Source: Pseudomonas sp. AOB-7
Lineage (GTDB): Bacteria > Pseudomonadota > Gammaproteobacteria > Pseudomonadales > Pseudomonadaceae
Direction of reading: 5' to 3'
Length of the DNA stretch: 64,000 nt
NCBI RefSeq assembly: GCF_003696305.1
Contig: NZ_RFFK01000002.1
Location: 310,001-374,000, forward strand
A model generated the notes under the pieces. The model was not told the DNA's origin. It saw nothing but the letters and a program-made list of their open reading frames with translations, and did no database searches. The stretch's first letter is position 1; every line of letters begins with the position of its first letter. Positions 50,823 through 59,847 of this stretch are shown in pieces. The translations under genes were made by a program, and so were the position numbers.

Positions 50823-52256
50823 ATGTTGAAAGTGGACAGTTACATCGGTGGCCGCTCGGTGCAGCCGGGCAGCGGACTCTACGTCGACAAGCTCGACCCG
50901 CGCACCGCCGAGAAGATGGGCGAAGTGGCCAACAGTGGCCCGCAGGACGTGGACTTCGCCATCGACAACGCCCATCAGGCACTGCCTGCCTGGCGCGACA
51001 TGCGCCCCTCCGAGCGCGGCCGCGTGCTGCTGGAACTGGCCCGCATCGTCCGCCGCAGTGAAGGCCGCCTCGGTGCTCTGGAAAGTGCCGAAACCGGCAA
51101 ACCCGGCGGCGAGATGGCTGCCCTGATGGATCTCACCGCGCAGTATTTCGAGTTCTATGCCGGCCTGGTCAACGTGATGGATGGCGAGGTGATCAACCAG
51201 GGGCCGAATTATCATGTCTACACCCGCCGCGACCCCTTCGGCGTGATTGGCGTCATCCTGCCCTGGAACGCCCCGCTGCATCAGGCGGCACGAGCCATCG
51301 CACCGGCCCTGGCGACCGGCAACACGGTGGTGGCCAAACCTTCCGAGCACACCTCTGCCTCGCTGGTGGAACTGGCCCGTATCGCCGTCGAGGAAGCCGG
51401 CCTGCCTGCCGGCGTGTTCAATGTGATCGTCGGCAAGGGCAGCGTGCTCGGTCCGCAGATGGCCCGTCACCCGCTGATGCGCAAGATCTCCTTCACCGGA
51501 GGCATCAGCGCCGGCCAGGAACTGGGCCGTATCGCCGCCGAGCGCATCCTGCCGCTGACCCTGGAACTGGGCGGTAAATCGGCCAACATAGTGTTCGACG
51601 ACGCAGATCTGGACGCTGCCGCCAAGGGGGCCACCCGCGCCTTTACCTGGAACAGTGGGCAATGGTGCTGCGCCGGTACGCGCCTGCTGGTGCAGGAGAA
51701 TATCCACGAACGTTTTCTCGACAAGCTCGTCGCCGAGGTCGCCGCGCTGCGGGTCGGCCCGCAGTTCGATGCCACCTCCGGCCCCATCACCACCCGCGCC
51801 CAGTTCGAAAAGGTGCAGAGCTACTTCGAGGTCGCCGAGCGTGAAGGCCTGAAACCCGTCATCGGCGGCAAGGTGGCCAGTGGCGAGCATCTTGGCGGCG
51901 GCTGGTACATCGAACCCACCGTCTACGCCGGGGTGCACAACCACATGACCCTGGCCAAGGAGGAGATCTTCGGCCCCATTCTCTGCGTGATCCCGTTCAA
52001 GGACGAAGCCGATGCCCTGCGCATCGCCAACGACAGCGAGTTCGGCCTGGGCGCGGGCATCTGGAGCCGCGACATCGGCCGCGTACACCGCGTCGCCGCC
52101 GGCCTGGAGGCCGGGCGCATCGTGGTCAACGAGTACAGCGGCGGCTTCGTGCAGACGCCCTGCGGCGGCTTCAAGCAGAGCGGCTACGGCCGCGAACAGG
52201 GCATCGACGCCCTCTCCCACTACACCCAGCTGAAGTCGGTGATCATCCGCCTCTAG
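50823..52256 (+). CDS. NAD(P)-dependent aldehyde dehydrogenase
   Basis: 477-aa ALDH superfamily enzyme (betaine aldehyde dehydrogenase-like group). The nucleophile is Cys282 in NSGQWCCAGTR, the general base Glu is in LTLELGGKSANIVFDDAD and the oxyanion Asn in GVILPWNAPLHQA. EEIFGPILCVIPF is the usual C-terminal motif. Start at 50823 with GAGGAG upstream; the open frame before it has no domain. Oxidises an aldehyde from a substrate presumably imported by the divergent MHS symporter. Natural substrate not determined. Confidence 0.92.
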   Translation: MLKVDSYIGGRSVQPGSGLYVDKLDPRTAEKMGEVANSGPQDVDFAIDNAHQALPAWRDMRPSERGRVLLELARIVRRSEGRLGALESAETGKPGGEMAALMDLTAQYFEFYAGLVNVMDGEVINQGPNYHVYTRRDPFGVIGVILPWNAPLHQAARAIAPALATGNTVVAKPSEHTSASLVELARIAVEEAGLPAGVFNVIVGKGSVLGPQMARHPLMRKISFTGGISAGQELGRIAAERILPLTLELGGKSANIVFDDADLDAAAKGATRAFTWNSGQWCCAGTRLLVQENIHERFLDKLVAEVAALRVGPQFDATSGPITTRAQFEKVQSYFEVAEREGLKPVIGGKVASGEHLGGGWYIEPTVYAGVHNHMTLAKEEIFGPILCVIPFKDEADALRIANDSEFGLGAGIWSRDIGRVHRVAAGLEAGRIVVNEYSGGFVQTPCGGFKQSGYGREQGIDALSHYTQLKSVIIRL

Positions 52257-52272
52257 GCGGAGCTAGGCCCCT

Positions 52273-52307
52273 AACGCCCCGCGACGGACTCCTCCGCGCG
52301 GGGCGTT
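52273..52307 (+). terminator. terminator after the aldehyde dehydrogenase gene
   Basis: Perfect 11-bp arms AACGCCCCGCG / CGCGGGGCGTT with a 13-nt loop and a short T-run, 17 bp after the stop codon. Confidence 0.75.
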
Positions 52308-52435
52308 TGCGTTCCCGGGGGGAGCAGGCGTCGATCTTGAGCGGCATTTGGTCTATACCCAGTAGTCACTTGCCAAACCTGCCTGGAGCTCCCAACCGAA
52401 GGACACCTACCGTTGCGCCCCTGGGAGGGCAACCA

Positions 52436-52957
52436 ATGATCAACGTCGCCACAGCCAGCATGCTCAGCCAATACAAGCGCTGGGCCGACCAACTCTTTTT
52501 CGACAGCCTGGGCGAACTGCCCGCGGAGGAGCTTTCCCGGGAGCGCGCCGGCCCTATCAAGAGCATGATCGGCGTGCTCAACCATATGTACGTGGTCGAC
52601 CGCATCTGGCAGGCCCACCTGCAGCATCGCGATCACGGCTTCACTTCACGCCAGGCCATGCCCTACCCAGCCCTTGCCGAGCTGTGCCAGGCGCAGCGAG
52701 AGGTCGACGACTGGTACGTCGATTGGAGCGCGCAGTTGAGCGAAAGCTCGTTGGACGAGGTCATCGATTTCGCCTTTGTCTCAGGCAATCGAGGCAGCAT
52801 GACGGCCGGCGCCATGCTGCTGCATGTAGTGAATCACGCCACCTACCACCGCGGCTGGCTGGTGCAGATGTACTTCGAGATTCCCGCCATGCCACCGCTG
52901 ACCGATCTGTGCGTGTACCTGACGGAGGGCCAGGCACGCCCGGCCGGCAACTGCTAG
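52436..52957 (+). CDS. DinB-family metalloenzyme-fold protein
   Basis: 173-aa four-helix DinB/YfiT-type protein. Likely metal ligands are the His in GVLNHMYVVDRIW and the two His in LHVVNHATYHRGWL, the family's conserved triad. Start preceded by GGGAGG. Some members use bacillithiol or mycothiol; in Pseudomonas the cofactor and substrate are unknown. Its end overlaps the convergent LysR gene by 4 bp. Confidence 0.85.
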   Translation: MINVATASMLSQYKRWADQLFFDSLGELPAEELSRERAGPIKSMIGVLNHMYVVDRIWQAHLQHRDHGFTSRQAMPYPALAELCQAQREVDDWYVDWSAQLSESSLDEVIDFAFVSGNRGSMTAGAMLLHVVNHATYHRGWLVQMYFEIPAMPPLTDLCVYLTEGQARPAGNC

Positions 52958-53865
52958 AGGTCGGGCGCGGCCATGTGCTCGACGATCTTGCTTCGCAACC
53001 AGCGCTCTGCGGGGTCGTTGTCGGTCACCCCGCTCCAGACCATGGCGAGATCGGAGGTGACGATCGGGAACGGCGGATCGTCGGCGCGCAGGCTGGTGCC
53101 TTCGATCAGCGCCGCCGCCGCATAATCCGGCACCGAGGCGAGCAACTCGGTACCAGCGAGGATCGAGCGCAATCCGCTGAACTGCGGCACCGCCAGCACC
53201 ACCCGACGCGTGCGGCCCAGCTTGGCCAGGTCGTTATCCAGATTGCCGCTCAGATCGCCGGAAAACGATACCAGCGCATGCGGGCGCGAGCAGTATTCGT
53301 CCAGGGTCAGCGGCCCGGGGCGATCATCGCCGCGCAGGACCTTGACCTTGAGTTCGCGCAGCTTGCGACGCTTGGCGTTGGCCGGTAGGTCGGTGGTGTA
53401 GCTGACGCCGACGGAAATTTCACCCGAGGCCAGCATCGGCGACATCAGCAGGAAATTGACTCGCCGCACCACTATCACCACTTCCGGCGCTTCCTCGCGG
53501 ATCTGGTTGAGCAATGCCGGAAACAGGCCGAACTCGGCGTCGTCCGACAGGCCGATGCGAAAGGTGTCGCGGTTGTTCGCCGGGTTGAACTCTCGGGCAC
53601 GACTGACGGCGCAGGAAATGGTGTCCATCGCCGGCTGCAGCTCCCTGAGGATCGCCAAGGCTCGTGCCGTGGGTTCGAAGGTGCGGCCATTGCGCACCAG
53701 CAACGGGTCGTCGAACAGGTCGCGCAGCCGCGCCAGGGCCGCACTGACGGCCGGCTGGCCGAGAAACAGTTTCTCCGCTGCACGGGTCAGGTTCTTCTCG
53801 AACATCAGGGTTTCGAAGATCACCAGCAGGTTCAGGTCGACGCGGCGCAGATCGTTGCGGTTCAT
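52954..53865 (-). CDS. LysR-family regulator (NodD/SyrM-like)
   Basis: 303-aa LTTR of the branch with the N-terminus LRRVDLNLLVIFETLMFEKN followed by LTRAAEKLFLGQPAVSAALA, as in NodD/LeuO/SyrM-type regulators. The substrate-binding domain spans about 95-300. Divergent, across 322 bp, from another LysR gene at 54,188. Target unknown. Confidence 0.9.
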   Translation of the reverse strand: MNRNDLRRVDLNLLVIFETLMFEKNLTRAAEKLFLGQPAVSAALARLRDLFDDPLLVRNGRTFEPTARALAILRELQPAMDTISCAVSRAREFNPANNRDTFRIGLSDDAEFGLFPALLNQIREEAPEVVIVVRRVNFLLMSPMLASGEISVGVSYTTDLPANAKRRKLRELKVKVLRGDDRPGPLTLDEYCSRPHALVSFSGDLSGNLDNDLAKLGRTRRVVLAVPQFSGLRSILAGTELLASVPDYAAAALIEGTSLRADDPPFPIVTSDLAMVWSGVTDNDPAERWLRSKIVEHMAAPDL

Positions 53866-53889
53866 CCAGGGGGCCTCTTGGAGTGCAGC

Positions 53890-54027
53890 CTAACTAAGCA
53901 GTAAAGCAGCAAGCTCCGTGCCTGCCCGACCAGTGGGCAGGCATCCCGGCGTCCTGGAACACAGGCACAGGGGATGGCGTGAAATGCGGCGAAGATCGCG
54001 CCAGGCGATCAGGTGGATATGAGTCAT
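53890..54027 (-). CDS. possible small protein in the LysR-LysR gap
   Basis: 45-codon ORF (begins MTHIHLIAWRDLRRISRHPL, ends ELAALLLS) with a weak ribosome site and no recognised family. An 8-bp hairpin GCCTGCCC / GGGCAGGC (53920-53942) lies inside it. Could be non-coding. The rest of 53,866-54,187 shows only an A/T-rich stretch at about 54,100-54,165 suited to promoters. Confidence 0.2.
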   Translation of the reverse strand: MTHIHLIAWRDLRRISRHPLCLCSRTPGCLPTGRAGTELAALLLS

Positions 54028-54187
54028 GGGGCGGCACTCTCTTGTGGTTGTGATGGCGTCCGGGAGCGGATGCCAGGAACGCCGTGCCATAAGCGGCAAA
54101 CGATAAAACAGCCCCTCTTGCTTGAGTTTTTGTCAATCAGATATAGAGTAAGATTCGCGCCGTCCGCCGACCGACAAGAAGATTTCA

Positions 54188-55096
54188 ATGAAGGACAGAC
54201 TGCCCCCTCTCAATGCCATCAGGGCCTTCGAAGCCGTCGCCCGCCACCTGAGCATCACCCTCGCCGCCGACGAGTTGAACGTCACCCCGGGCGCCGTATC
54301 GCGACAGATCCGCAGCCTGGAAGAGTTCATGGAGCAGCCACTGTTCGTCCGTGGCCACCGGCAGATCAGCCTCACCCCCGCCGGCGAGCAGTATTTCAAC
54401 GCCGTGGCGCGCATCATCGAGGAGCTGCGCAGCGCTACGCGCAAACTCAAGCGCCCGCCCAAGCGCCGGCAGATCAAGGTACGCGCCTACACCACCTTTG
54501 CCATGCAGTGGCTGATCCCACGCCTGGCCAGCTTCCACCAGGAGCACCCGAAGATCGAGGTGCTGTTGACGGCCTCGCTCGATCCGGTCGATTTCCACAA
54601 GGACGATCTCGACGCCGCCATCCGCCTGGGCGCCGGCGACTGGCCCAACTGCAACTGCTACGTGCTCAGCGACAACGTGCTGGCGCCGGTGTGCAGCCCT
54701 ACCCTGCTCGATACCGGGCCCGGCCTGCACGGCCCGGCGGACGTGGCCGAATACAGCATGCTGCATTCGCTGGCCCGCCCGGACGACTGGGCGCACTGGC
54801 TGGAAGCGACCGGCGTGATCGGCCAGGTCGATGCACGTGCCGGCATGAGCTACCAGAGCTCGTCGATGGCCTATGCCGCCGCCGTCGGCGGCCAAGGCAT
54901 CGCCATGGCGCAACTGTTTCTGGTGGAGAAGGAGTTGCGCGAGGGCACCCTGGTGCGGCCCTTCGAGCAGAGCGTCGATATGGGCGCATACACCTACTAC
55001 CTGCTGACGCCCAAGCACCGACCGGAAAGCGAAGATATGGCTACCTTCCGCCTGTGGCTGCTGGAACAGGCGCGCCAGACGCGCAACGCGGCCTGA
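54188..55096 (+). CDS. LysR-family regulator (GcvA-like)
   Basis: 302-aa LTTR whose start MKDRLPPLNAIRAFEAVARH and HTH (LSITLAADELNVTPGAVSRQ) are of the GcvA/AmpR type. The substrate-binding domain is about 92-298. It converges on the six-gene acyl-CoA operon and may regulate it; that link is inferred from proximity. Confidence 0.9.
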   Translation: MKDRLPPLNAIRAFEAVARHLSITLAADELNVTPGAVSRQIRSLEEFMEQPLFVRGHRQISLTPAGEQYFNAVARIIEELRSATRKLKRPPKRRQIKVRAYTTFAMQWLIPRLASFHQEHPKIEVLLTASLDPVDFHKDDLDAAIRLGAGDWPNCNCYVLSDNVLAPVCSPTLLDTGPGLHGPADVAEYSMLHSLARPDDWAHWLEATGVIGQVDARAGMSYQSSSMAYAAAVGGQGIAMAQLFLVEKELREGTLVRPFEQSVDMGAYTYYLLTPKHRPESEDMATFRLWLLEQARQTRNAA

Positions 55097-55111
55097 GGCC
55101 TGACCAGCAAG

Positions 55112-55139
55112 AGGCCGCCTCGGGAAACCGGGGCGGCCT
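55112..55139. terminator. bidirectional terminator between convergent genes
   Basis: Perfect 8-bp arms AGGCCGCC / GGCGGCCT with a 12-nt loop between the LysR gene and the CoA-transferase gene. No long T-tract on either strand. Confidence 0.6.
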
Positions 55140-55156
55140 ACTACCCTGCTCCCTGC

Positions 55157-56371
55157 TCAGGAACTCGCAGCGATCTGCCTGTCGCGCACCGCGCCGCTAT
55201 TGGTCAACGCCTCTATCTCGTCCTCGCTAAAGGCATAGCTGCGCAGCACGCCGCGTGAATGCTCACCGAGATCGGGCGCCGGCCGGTACGGCGTAGTCGC
55301 CGCTTCGGCGCTGTTCACCGGGAACCCCAGGGTGCGCAGGCTACCGTGCCGTGGATGCATGACACAGGTCAGCAGACCGTTCTCGGCGAGCTGGGGATGC
55401 TCCAGCAAGTCGTCGTAACTGGCCACCTTGGCGCAGAGGATGTCGGCGTCACGCAGCACCTGCAGCCAATGCGCGGTTGGCTGGGTGACGAACGCCGCAT
55501 TGAGCGCCATCTGCATCTCGCGGCGATGCTTGACCCGCTGCGCCGAGCTGGCGAAACGAGGGTCCTCCACCCATTCGGCATGACCGAGAACTCCGCACAA
55601 TCGCTGCCAGCGGTTGCCGTTGTAGGCGGCCACCATGATCCAGCCATCGGCGGTCTGGAACGCCTCGTTGGGCGCTGCATAGGGCGCGGCACTGCCGATC
55701 GGTGTCGGTCGCTGCCCGTCGCGCAGGTAGCTGGTGATCGAGGACTGCTGCAGGGCCAACGCCGAATTCATCAGGCTGACATCCAGGTGGCCCCCTTGCC
55801 CGTCGCGCTGACGCGCATGCAGCTTGGCCAGGATGGACATGCAGGCCATATAACCGGTCACCACGTCCACCACGGGTGCCTGTACCTTGCACGGTGGCGA
55901 GCCGGGCAGGCCGATCAGGCTCATCAACCCGGAGTCGGCCTGGAGGATGCCGTCGACCCCGGCGCGGTCGGCATAGGGCCCCTGCTGGCCATAGGCGGAG
56001 ATGGAGCAGTAGACCAGCGCCGGGTTGATCTCGGCCAAGGCCTGGTAGCCCAGGCCAAGACGCCCCATCACCCCGGGGCGCATGCTTTCGATCAGCACGT
56101 CGGCCTCGGCCAGCATACGCCGCACTATGGCCTGGCTGTCCGGGTGCTTGAGGTCCAGGCAAACGCCCAGCTTGCCGCGGTTGAAACCGTGGTACAGCGC
56201 ACTGTCGTCGCCGACCCAGGCTGGGCCGAGGGTGCGTCCCAGCTCGCCTTCCGGCGGCTCGATCTTGATCACCCGGGCGCCCATGTCGGCCAGCAGCATG
56301 GTGCAGGTGGGGCCGGCGGCGATCTGGGTGAAGTCCAGCACCGTCAGGCCCTGCAGGGCATCACGCAACAT
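55157..56371 (-). CDS. class III CoA-transferase (CaiB/BaiF family)
   Basis: 404-aa family III CoA-transferase. Typical segments: LTVLDFTQIAAGPTCTMLLA, DMGARVIKIEPPEGELGR, NRGKLGVCLDLKHP with the nearby catalytic-Asp region GRLGLGYQALAEINPALVYC, broken as GLGYQALAEINPALVYCSIS, and GQQGPYADRAGVDG. Transfers CoA between an acyl-CoA donor and a carboxylic acid; its place in this operon suggests it activates the pathway's acid substrate. Overlaps the thioesterase gene by 11 bp. Last gene of the operon. Confidence 0.9.
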   Translation of the reverse strand: MLRDALQGLTVLDFTQIAAGPTCTMLLADMGARVIKIEPPEGELGRTLGPAWVGDDSALYHGFNRGKLGVCLDLKHPDSQAIVRRMLAEADVLIESMRPGVMGRLGLGYQALAEINPALVYCSISAYGQQGPYADRAGVDGILQADSGLMSLIGLPGSPPCKVQAPVVDVVTGYMACMSILAKLHARQRDGQGGHLDVSLMNSALALQQSSITSYLRDGQRPTPIGSAAPYAAPNEAFQTADGWIMVAAYNGNRWQRLCGVLGHAEWVEDPRFASSAQRVKHRREMQMALNAAFVTQPTAHWLQVLRDADILCAKVASYDDLLEHPQLAENGLLTCVMHPRHGSLRTLGFPVNSAEAATTPYRPAPDLGEHSRGVLRSYAFSEDEIEALTNSGAVRDRQIAASS

Positions 56372-56756
56372 GGCGGCGCCCTCCCCGTTTGAAGCTGCCC
56401 TGGGCGGTGGCCAGCAACTCGCCGTCCGCCGAACTCAGCGTGGCCTCGGCGAAGTACAGGCTGCGGCCCTGACGATTGACCCGCCCCCTGGCGATCACCG
56501 TGCCGCTGCGTGCGGCGTTGAGGTAGGCGATGTTCAGCATCACGGTCACGCCGTGCAGCTCCTCCTCGCCCTCCCCCGTGTGCAGTCCGGCGTAGCCGCA
56601 GGCCGCATCCAGCAGGGTGGCGATCAGCCCGCCGTGCAGCATGCCCTGGCGATTGAGGTGGCGCGCCTCGATGGGCATGTGAAACTCGGCTTCGCCGGGC
56701 GCCCAGTGAATCAGCTCGACGCCCTGGCTCTGCAGAAAGGGATTGTGCAATTGCAT
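56361..56756 (-). CDS. PaaI-type hotdog thioesterase
   Basis: 131-aa hotdog-fold acyl-CoA thioesterase. The active-site stretch HLNRQGMLHGGLIATLLDAA contains the HGG and D of the PaaI family. Probably releases CoA from dead-end intermediates of the operon's pathway. The stop lies inside the CoA-transferase gene; the start is 15 bp after the enoyl-CoA hydratase stop. Confidence 0.88.
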   Translation of the reverse strand: MQLHNPFLQSQGVELIHWAPGEAEFHMPIEARHLNRQGMLHGGLIATLLDAACGYAGLHTGEGEEELHGVTVMLNIAYLNAARSGTVIARGRVNRQGRSLYFAEATLSSADGELLATAQGSFKRGGRRHVA

Positions 56757-56771
56757 GGCGGCCTCCCGGGG

Positions 56772-57578
56772 CTAGCGCCCTCGATAGTTCGGCGTACGTT
56801 TTTCGGCGAAGGCGGCACGCCCTTCCAGGCGATCCTCGCTGTCGCGCAAGGCGCCCCAGTACAGCTCGGTCAGACGCTGGGCGTCGCGAGCCGACAGGTG
56901 TGCGGTTTCCACCGAGAGCGACTGCAGCGCCTGCACGGCCAGCGGTGCGGCGGCGGCGATGCGCTCGGCCAGGGCAAAGGCGCGCTCTTGCAGGCCCAGC
57001 TGGCTGTCCGTGATCTCGGAAACCAGGCCGATGACCGCTGCCTGCCGCGCGTCGATACGCTGGCCGGTGAGCGCCATCTGCATGGCATGCGCCGCGGGCA
57101 CCGCCTTGAGTAGCCGGTGCAGGCCGGACAGCGCGGGAATCGAGCCGACCAGCGCCTCCGGCAGGCCGAAGTTGGCATTGTCCGAGGCGATGCGCAGGCT
57201 GCACTGCAGCGCCAGTTCCAGCCCGCCGCCCAGGCAATGGCCGTTTACCGCCGCGATCAGCGGCTTGCGCAGATCGAGGTCGGTGAGATCCATCAGGCGG
57301 ATGTACAGGCCGGCGTCGGCCGCCGGCTGGTTGGCGAGAAACAACGCCTCGGCGTAGGAGGCCGGCGACTGGCGCGTACTCTTGAGGTCCGCGCCGACGC
57401 AGAACGCCTTTTCGCCGGCCCCGGTGATGATCGCCGTGCGAATCTCGCGGCGATCGCGCACCTCGGCCAGGTGCGCGCGCAACTCGTGCAGCGCTTCGAG
57501 GTTCAGTGCGTTGAGCACCTCGGGGCGATGGAGCACGATGCGGGCAACCGCGCCGTGGATTTCCAGTTGGACGGACAT
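56772..57578 (-). CDS. enoyl-CoA hydratase/isomerase
   Basis: 268-aa crotonase-family protein. Oxyanion-hole segments are KAFCVGADLKS and AVNGHCLGGGLELALQC; the position of the usual catalytic Glu is in FGLPEALVGSIPALSG. Hydrates an enoyl-CoA or isomerises it. Fourth gene of the operon, between an SDR and the thioesterase, as expected for a beta-oxidation-like route. Confidence 0.9.
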   Translation of the reverse strand: MSVQLEIHGAVARIVLHRPEVLNALNLEALHELRAHLAEVRDRREIRTAIITGAGEKAFCVGADLKSTRQSPASYAEALFLANQPAADAGLYIRLMDLTDLDLRKPLIAAVNGHCLGGGLELALQCSLRIASDNANFGLPEALVGSIPALSGLHRLLKAVPAAHAMQMALTGQRIDARQAAVIGLVSEITDSQLGLQERAFALAERIAAAAPLAVQALQSLSVETAHLSARDAQRLTELYWGALRDSEDRLEGRAAFAEKRTPNYRGR

Positions 57579-57588
57579 GGCGACCTCC

Positions 57589-58353
57589 TCACACGCTGGC
57601 CGACGACAGGCTGCGCCCGCCGCAGACGTAGAGGGTTTGTCCGGTGACGTAGGAACTGGCCGGCGCGAGGAAGAACTCCACCGCGTTGGCGATATCGTCC
57701 GGGTTGCCGATGCGCTTGACCGGTACCGTGTCCTTCAACCGCGCCCGTACTTCAGGCTCGAAGTTCTGGAACAACGGCGTGTCCACGATGCCCGGTGCGA
57801 CGGCGTTGACCGTGATGCCCTTGGCGGCGAACTCGATGGCCAAACTGCGGGTCAGGCTGACCACCCCGCCCTTGGCGGCGGAATAGTTGGCCTGGCCGAA
57901 GCCCCCCAGCCAGGCGCGCGAGGACAGGTTGACGATGCGCCCGAAGCCGCGCTCCAGCATCAGCGGCAGCGCCGCCTTGCAGCAGAGAAACTGTGCGCGC
58001 AGGTTGCTGTCGACCACCAGGTCCCAGTCTTCCTCGGTCATCTTCAGAAAGCGCTTGTCGCGCACCACACCGGCGTTGTTGACCAGGAAATCCAGCGCAC
58101 CCTGGCGTTCGCCGATCTGCGCGAAGGCCTTCGCCACCGCCTCGCCGTCGGTGAGGTCGAGGGCCAGGCCATGCACCTCCATGCTCAGGTCACGCAGGCG
58201 GGCGACGGCAGACGCCAGCGCCGTCTCGTCGCGGTCCAGCAGGTAGACGGTTACGCCTTGCGCGGCCAGGCGGCTGGCGATGCCCAGGCCGATGCCGCGG
58301 GCGGCACCGGTGACAGCGGCGACCTGGCCACTGTGGAAGGTCTTCTCGCTCAT
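57589..58353 (-). CDS. SDR-family 3-hydroxyacyl-CoA/3-oxoacyl reductase (FabG-like)
   Basis: 254-aa classical SDR: AAVTGAARGIGLGIASRLAA at the N-terminus, NNAG in FLVNNAGVVRDKRF, catalytic Ser in VNLSSRAWLGG and YxxxK in NYSAAKGGVVSLTR. The start MSEKTF at 58353 is one base after the thiolase stop; an upstream in-frame ATG lies inside the thiolase gene. Likely oxidises the 3-hydroxyacyl-CoA made by the hydratase. Confidence 0.88.
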   Translation of the reverse strand: MSEKTFHSGQVAAVTGAARGIGLGIASRLAAQGVTVYLLDRDETALASAVARLRDLSMEVHGLALDLTDGEAVAKAFAQIGERQGALDFLVNNAGVVRDKRFLKMTEEDWDLVVDSNLRAQFLCCKAALPLMLERGFGRIVNLSSRAWLGGFGQANYSAAKGGVVSLTRSLAIEFAAKGITVNAVAPGIVDTPLFQNFEPEVRARLKDTVPVKRIGNPDDIANAVEFFLAPASSYVTGQTLYVCGGRSLSSASV

Positions 58354-58354
58354 C

Positions 58355-59500
58355 TCACACCCCCAGCACGTGCACGGACGAGGCCGCGTGATCGACACCG
58401 GCGATACCGCCACCGGTGCACTGGGCCACGCCGATGCGCGGCGCATGGGCCTGGCGTGCGCCGGCACGACCCTGCAGCTGCCACATCAGCTCGACCATCT
58501 GCGCCACGCCGGTGGCGCCCAGCGGGTGCCCCTTGGCCAGCAGGCCGCCGCTGGGATTGACCGGCACCCGCCCACCGACGCGGGTGGCGCCGGAGTGCAG
58601 CAGGGCCACCGCCTCGCCCGGTGCAGCCAGGCCGAGGGCCTCGTAATAAAGCAGTTCGGCGATGGTGAAGGCGTCGTGCAGTTCGACCACGCCGACGTCA
58701 TCGGGCTCGACCCCGGCCTGCTCGTAGGCCAGACGCGCTGCACGGGCAGTGATCTCGGCGTCGAGAATGTCGTCGCGCGGACCTTCGGCCAGGCCGGAGA
58801 CCACGATGGAGCCGAGTACGCGCACGTCCTTGGCATGCGGCCCGGGGCGCTTGCTCAGCACCAGGGCGGCGGCGCCATCGACCTGCGAGGGACAGCACTG
58901 CAGCAGGGTCAGCGGGTCGGCGATCATCCGCGAGGCCAGCACTTCTTCCAGGGTCACCTCGGTGCGCTGCTGGGCGTACGCGTTGAGCGAACCATGGAAG
59001 CGGTTCTTCACCGCCACGGCAGCCAGATCGGCCGGTTTGGCGCCGCGTTCATGCAGGAAACGCGTGCCACGCATGGCGTAGACGGCTGGCAGCACCATGC
59101 CGGCTTCGGCGTAGAGATCGGTCTTCTCGTCGTTGCGCTGCAACGGGATGGTGCCGCCACCCAGGGCGGTGAGCTGCTCGATGCCGAACACCAGCACGGT
59201 GTCGTACTGCTCGGCCAGCAGCGCATGCCTGGCCAGGTGCACGGCGGTGGCGCCGCTGGCACAGGCGTTCTCGACGTTGTAGACCGGGATGCCGGCCAGA
59301 CCGAGGTCGCGCAGTATCACCTGGCCGAGGATCATCCCGCCGAGCACATTGGCGCAGTAGATCGCCTGGATATCCTTGAGCGCGATGCCGGCATCGGCCA
59401 CGGCGGCGAGAATCGCCTGCTGGGCCAGTTCCGGGGCCTTCACGCCCACATGCTTGCCGAAGCGGGTCATGGCCCCGCCCATCACGTGCATCTGAGTCAT
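58355..59500 (-). CDS. thiolase (SCP-x/acetyl-CoA acetyltransferase-like)
   Basis: 381-aa thiolase-superfamily protein of the SCP-x-like group that pairs with DUF35 proteins. Nucleophile Cys in NVENACASGATAVHLA; second-half motifs GVVELHDAFTIAELL, VNPSGGLLAKGHPLGATG and the CTGGG loop are intact. Cleaves a 3-ketoacyl-CoA. It overlaps the DUF35 gene by 4 bp, the usual arrangement for obligate partners. Confidence 0.9.
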   Translation of the reverse strand: MTQMHVMGGAMTRFGKHVGVKAPELAQQAILAAVADAGIALKDIQAIYCANVLGGMILGQVILRDLGLAGIPVYNVENACASGATAVHLARHALLAEQYDTVLVFGIEQLTALGGGTIPLQRNDEKTDLYAEAGMVLPAVYAMRGTRFLHERGAKPADLAAVAVKNRFHGSLNAYAQQRTEVTLEEVLASRMIADPLTLLQCCPSQVDGAAALVLSKRPGPHAKDVRVLGSIVVSGLAEGPRDDILDAEITARAARLAYEQAGVEPDDVGVVELHDAFTIAELLYYEALGLAAPGEAVALLHSGATRVGGRVPVNPSGGLLAKGHPLGATGVAQMVELMWQLQGRAGARQAHAPRIGVAQCTGGGIAGVDHAASSVHVLGV

Positions 59501-59847
59501 TGCGCAGCCTCCACCAGTTCGAATGCGTAGCCGTAGGTGTCATCGGGCACGATGCGACAGGTGTCGCCGATCGCCGGGCGCCGCGCGCCATTGATGCGAC
59601 CGAACAGGCGCGCCGGTCCGGCCAGGTCCAGGTAGCCCAGGGCGAAGGGCTGCAGGCCGCTTTTCGCGCTCGGCTGAATGACGGAGAAGCTGTACAGGGT
59701 GCCTTCGTCCTCCAACAGCAGGCCTTGGTATTGATCGGCCAGCGGCGAATGGGCGGGAACCGGCGGGAAGACGATCTCGCCAGTGGATCGGTGGCAGGAA
59801 GCAAGCAGCCTCGCGGGAGCATCGGTGCTCCACAGGGACGTTCTCAT
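59497..59847 (-). CDS. DUF35 OB-fold acyl-CoA-associated protein
   Basis: 116-aa partner of SCP-x-like thiolases. The OB-fold half is clear (GTLYSFSVIQPSA, FALGYLDLAGPARLFGRING, GDTCRIVPDDTYGYAFEL). The N-terminal rubredoxin-like zinc ribbon is degenerate: only one Cys (ASCHRSTGEIVFPP) remains where family members have two CxxC pairs, so zinc is probably not bound. Start at 59847 set by GGAGG. First gene of the six-gene operon. Confidence 0.82.
   Translation of the reverse strand: MRTSLWSTDAPARLLASCHRSTGEIVFPPVPAHSPLADQYQGLLLEDEGTLYSFSVIQPSAKSGLQPFALGYLDLAGPARLFGRINGARRPAIGDTCRIVPDDTYGYAFELVEAAQ

Noticed and set aside
50505..52220. Open frame continuing upstream of the MHS symporter on the minus strand
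   Set aside because: It crosses the divergent promoter and the antisense of the aldehyde dehydrogenase gene; symporter homology begins only at MNNDNS with its own ribosome site.
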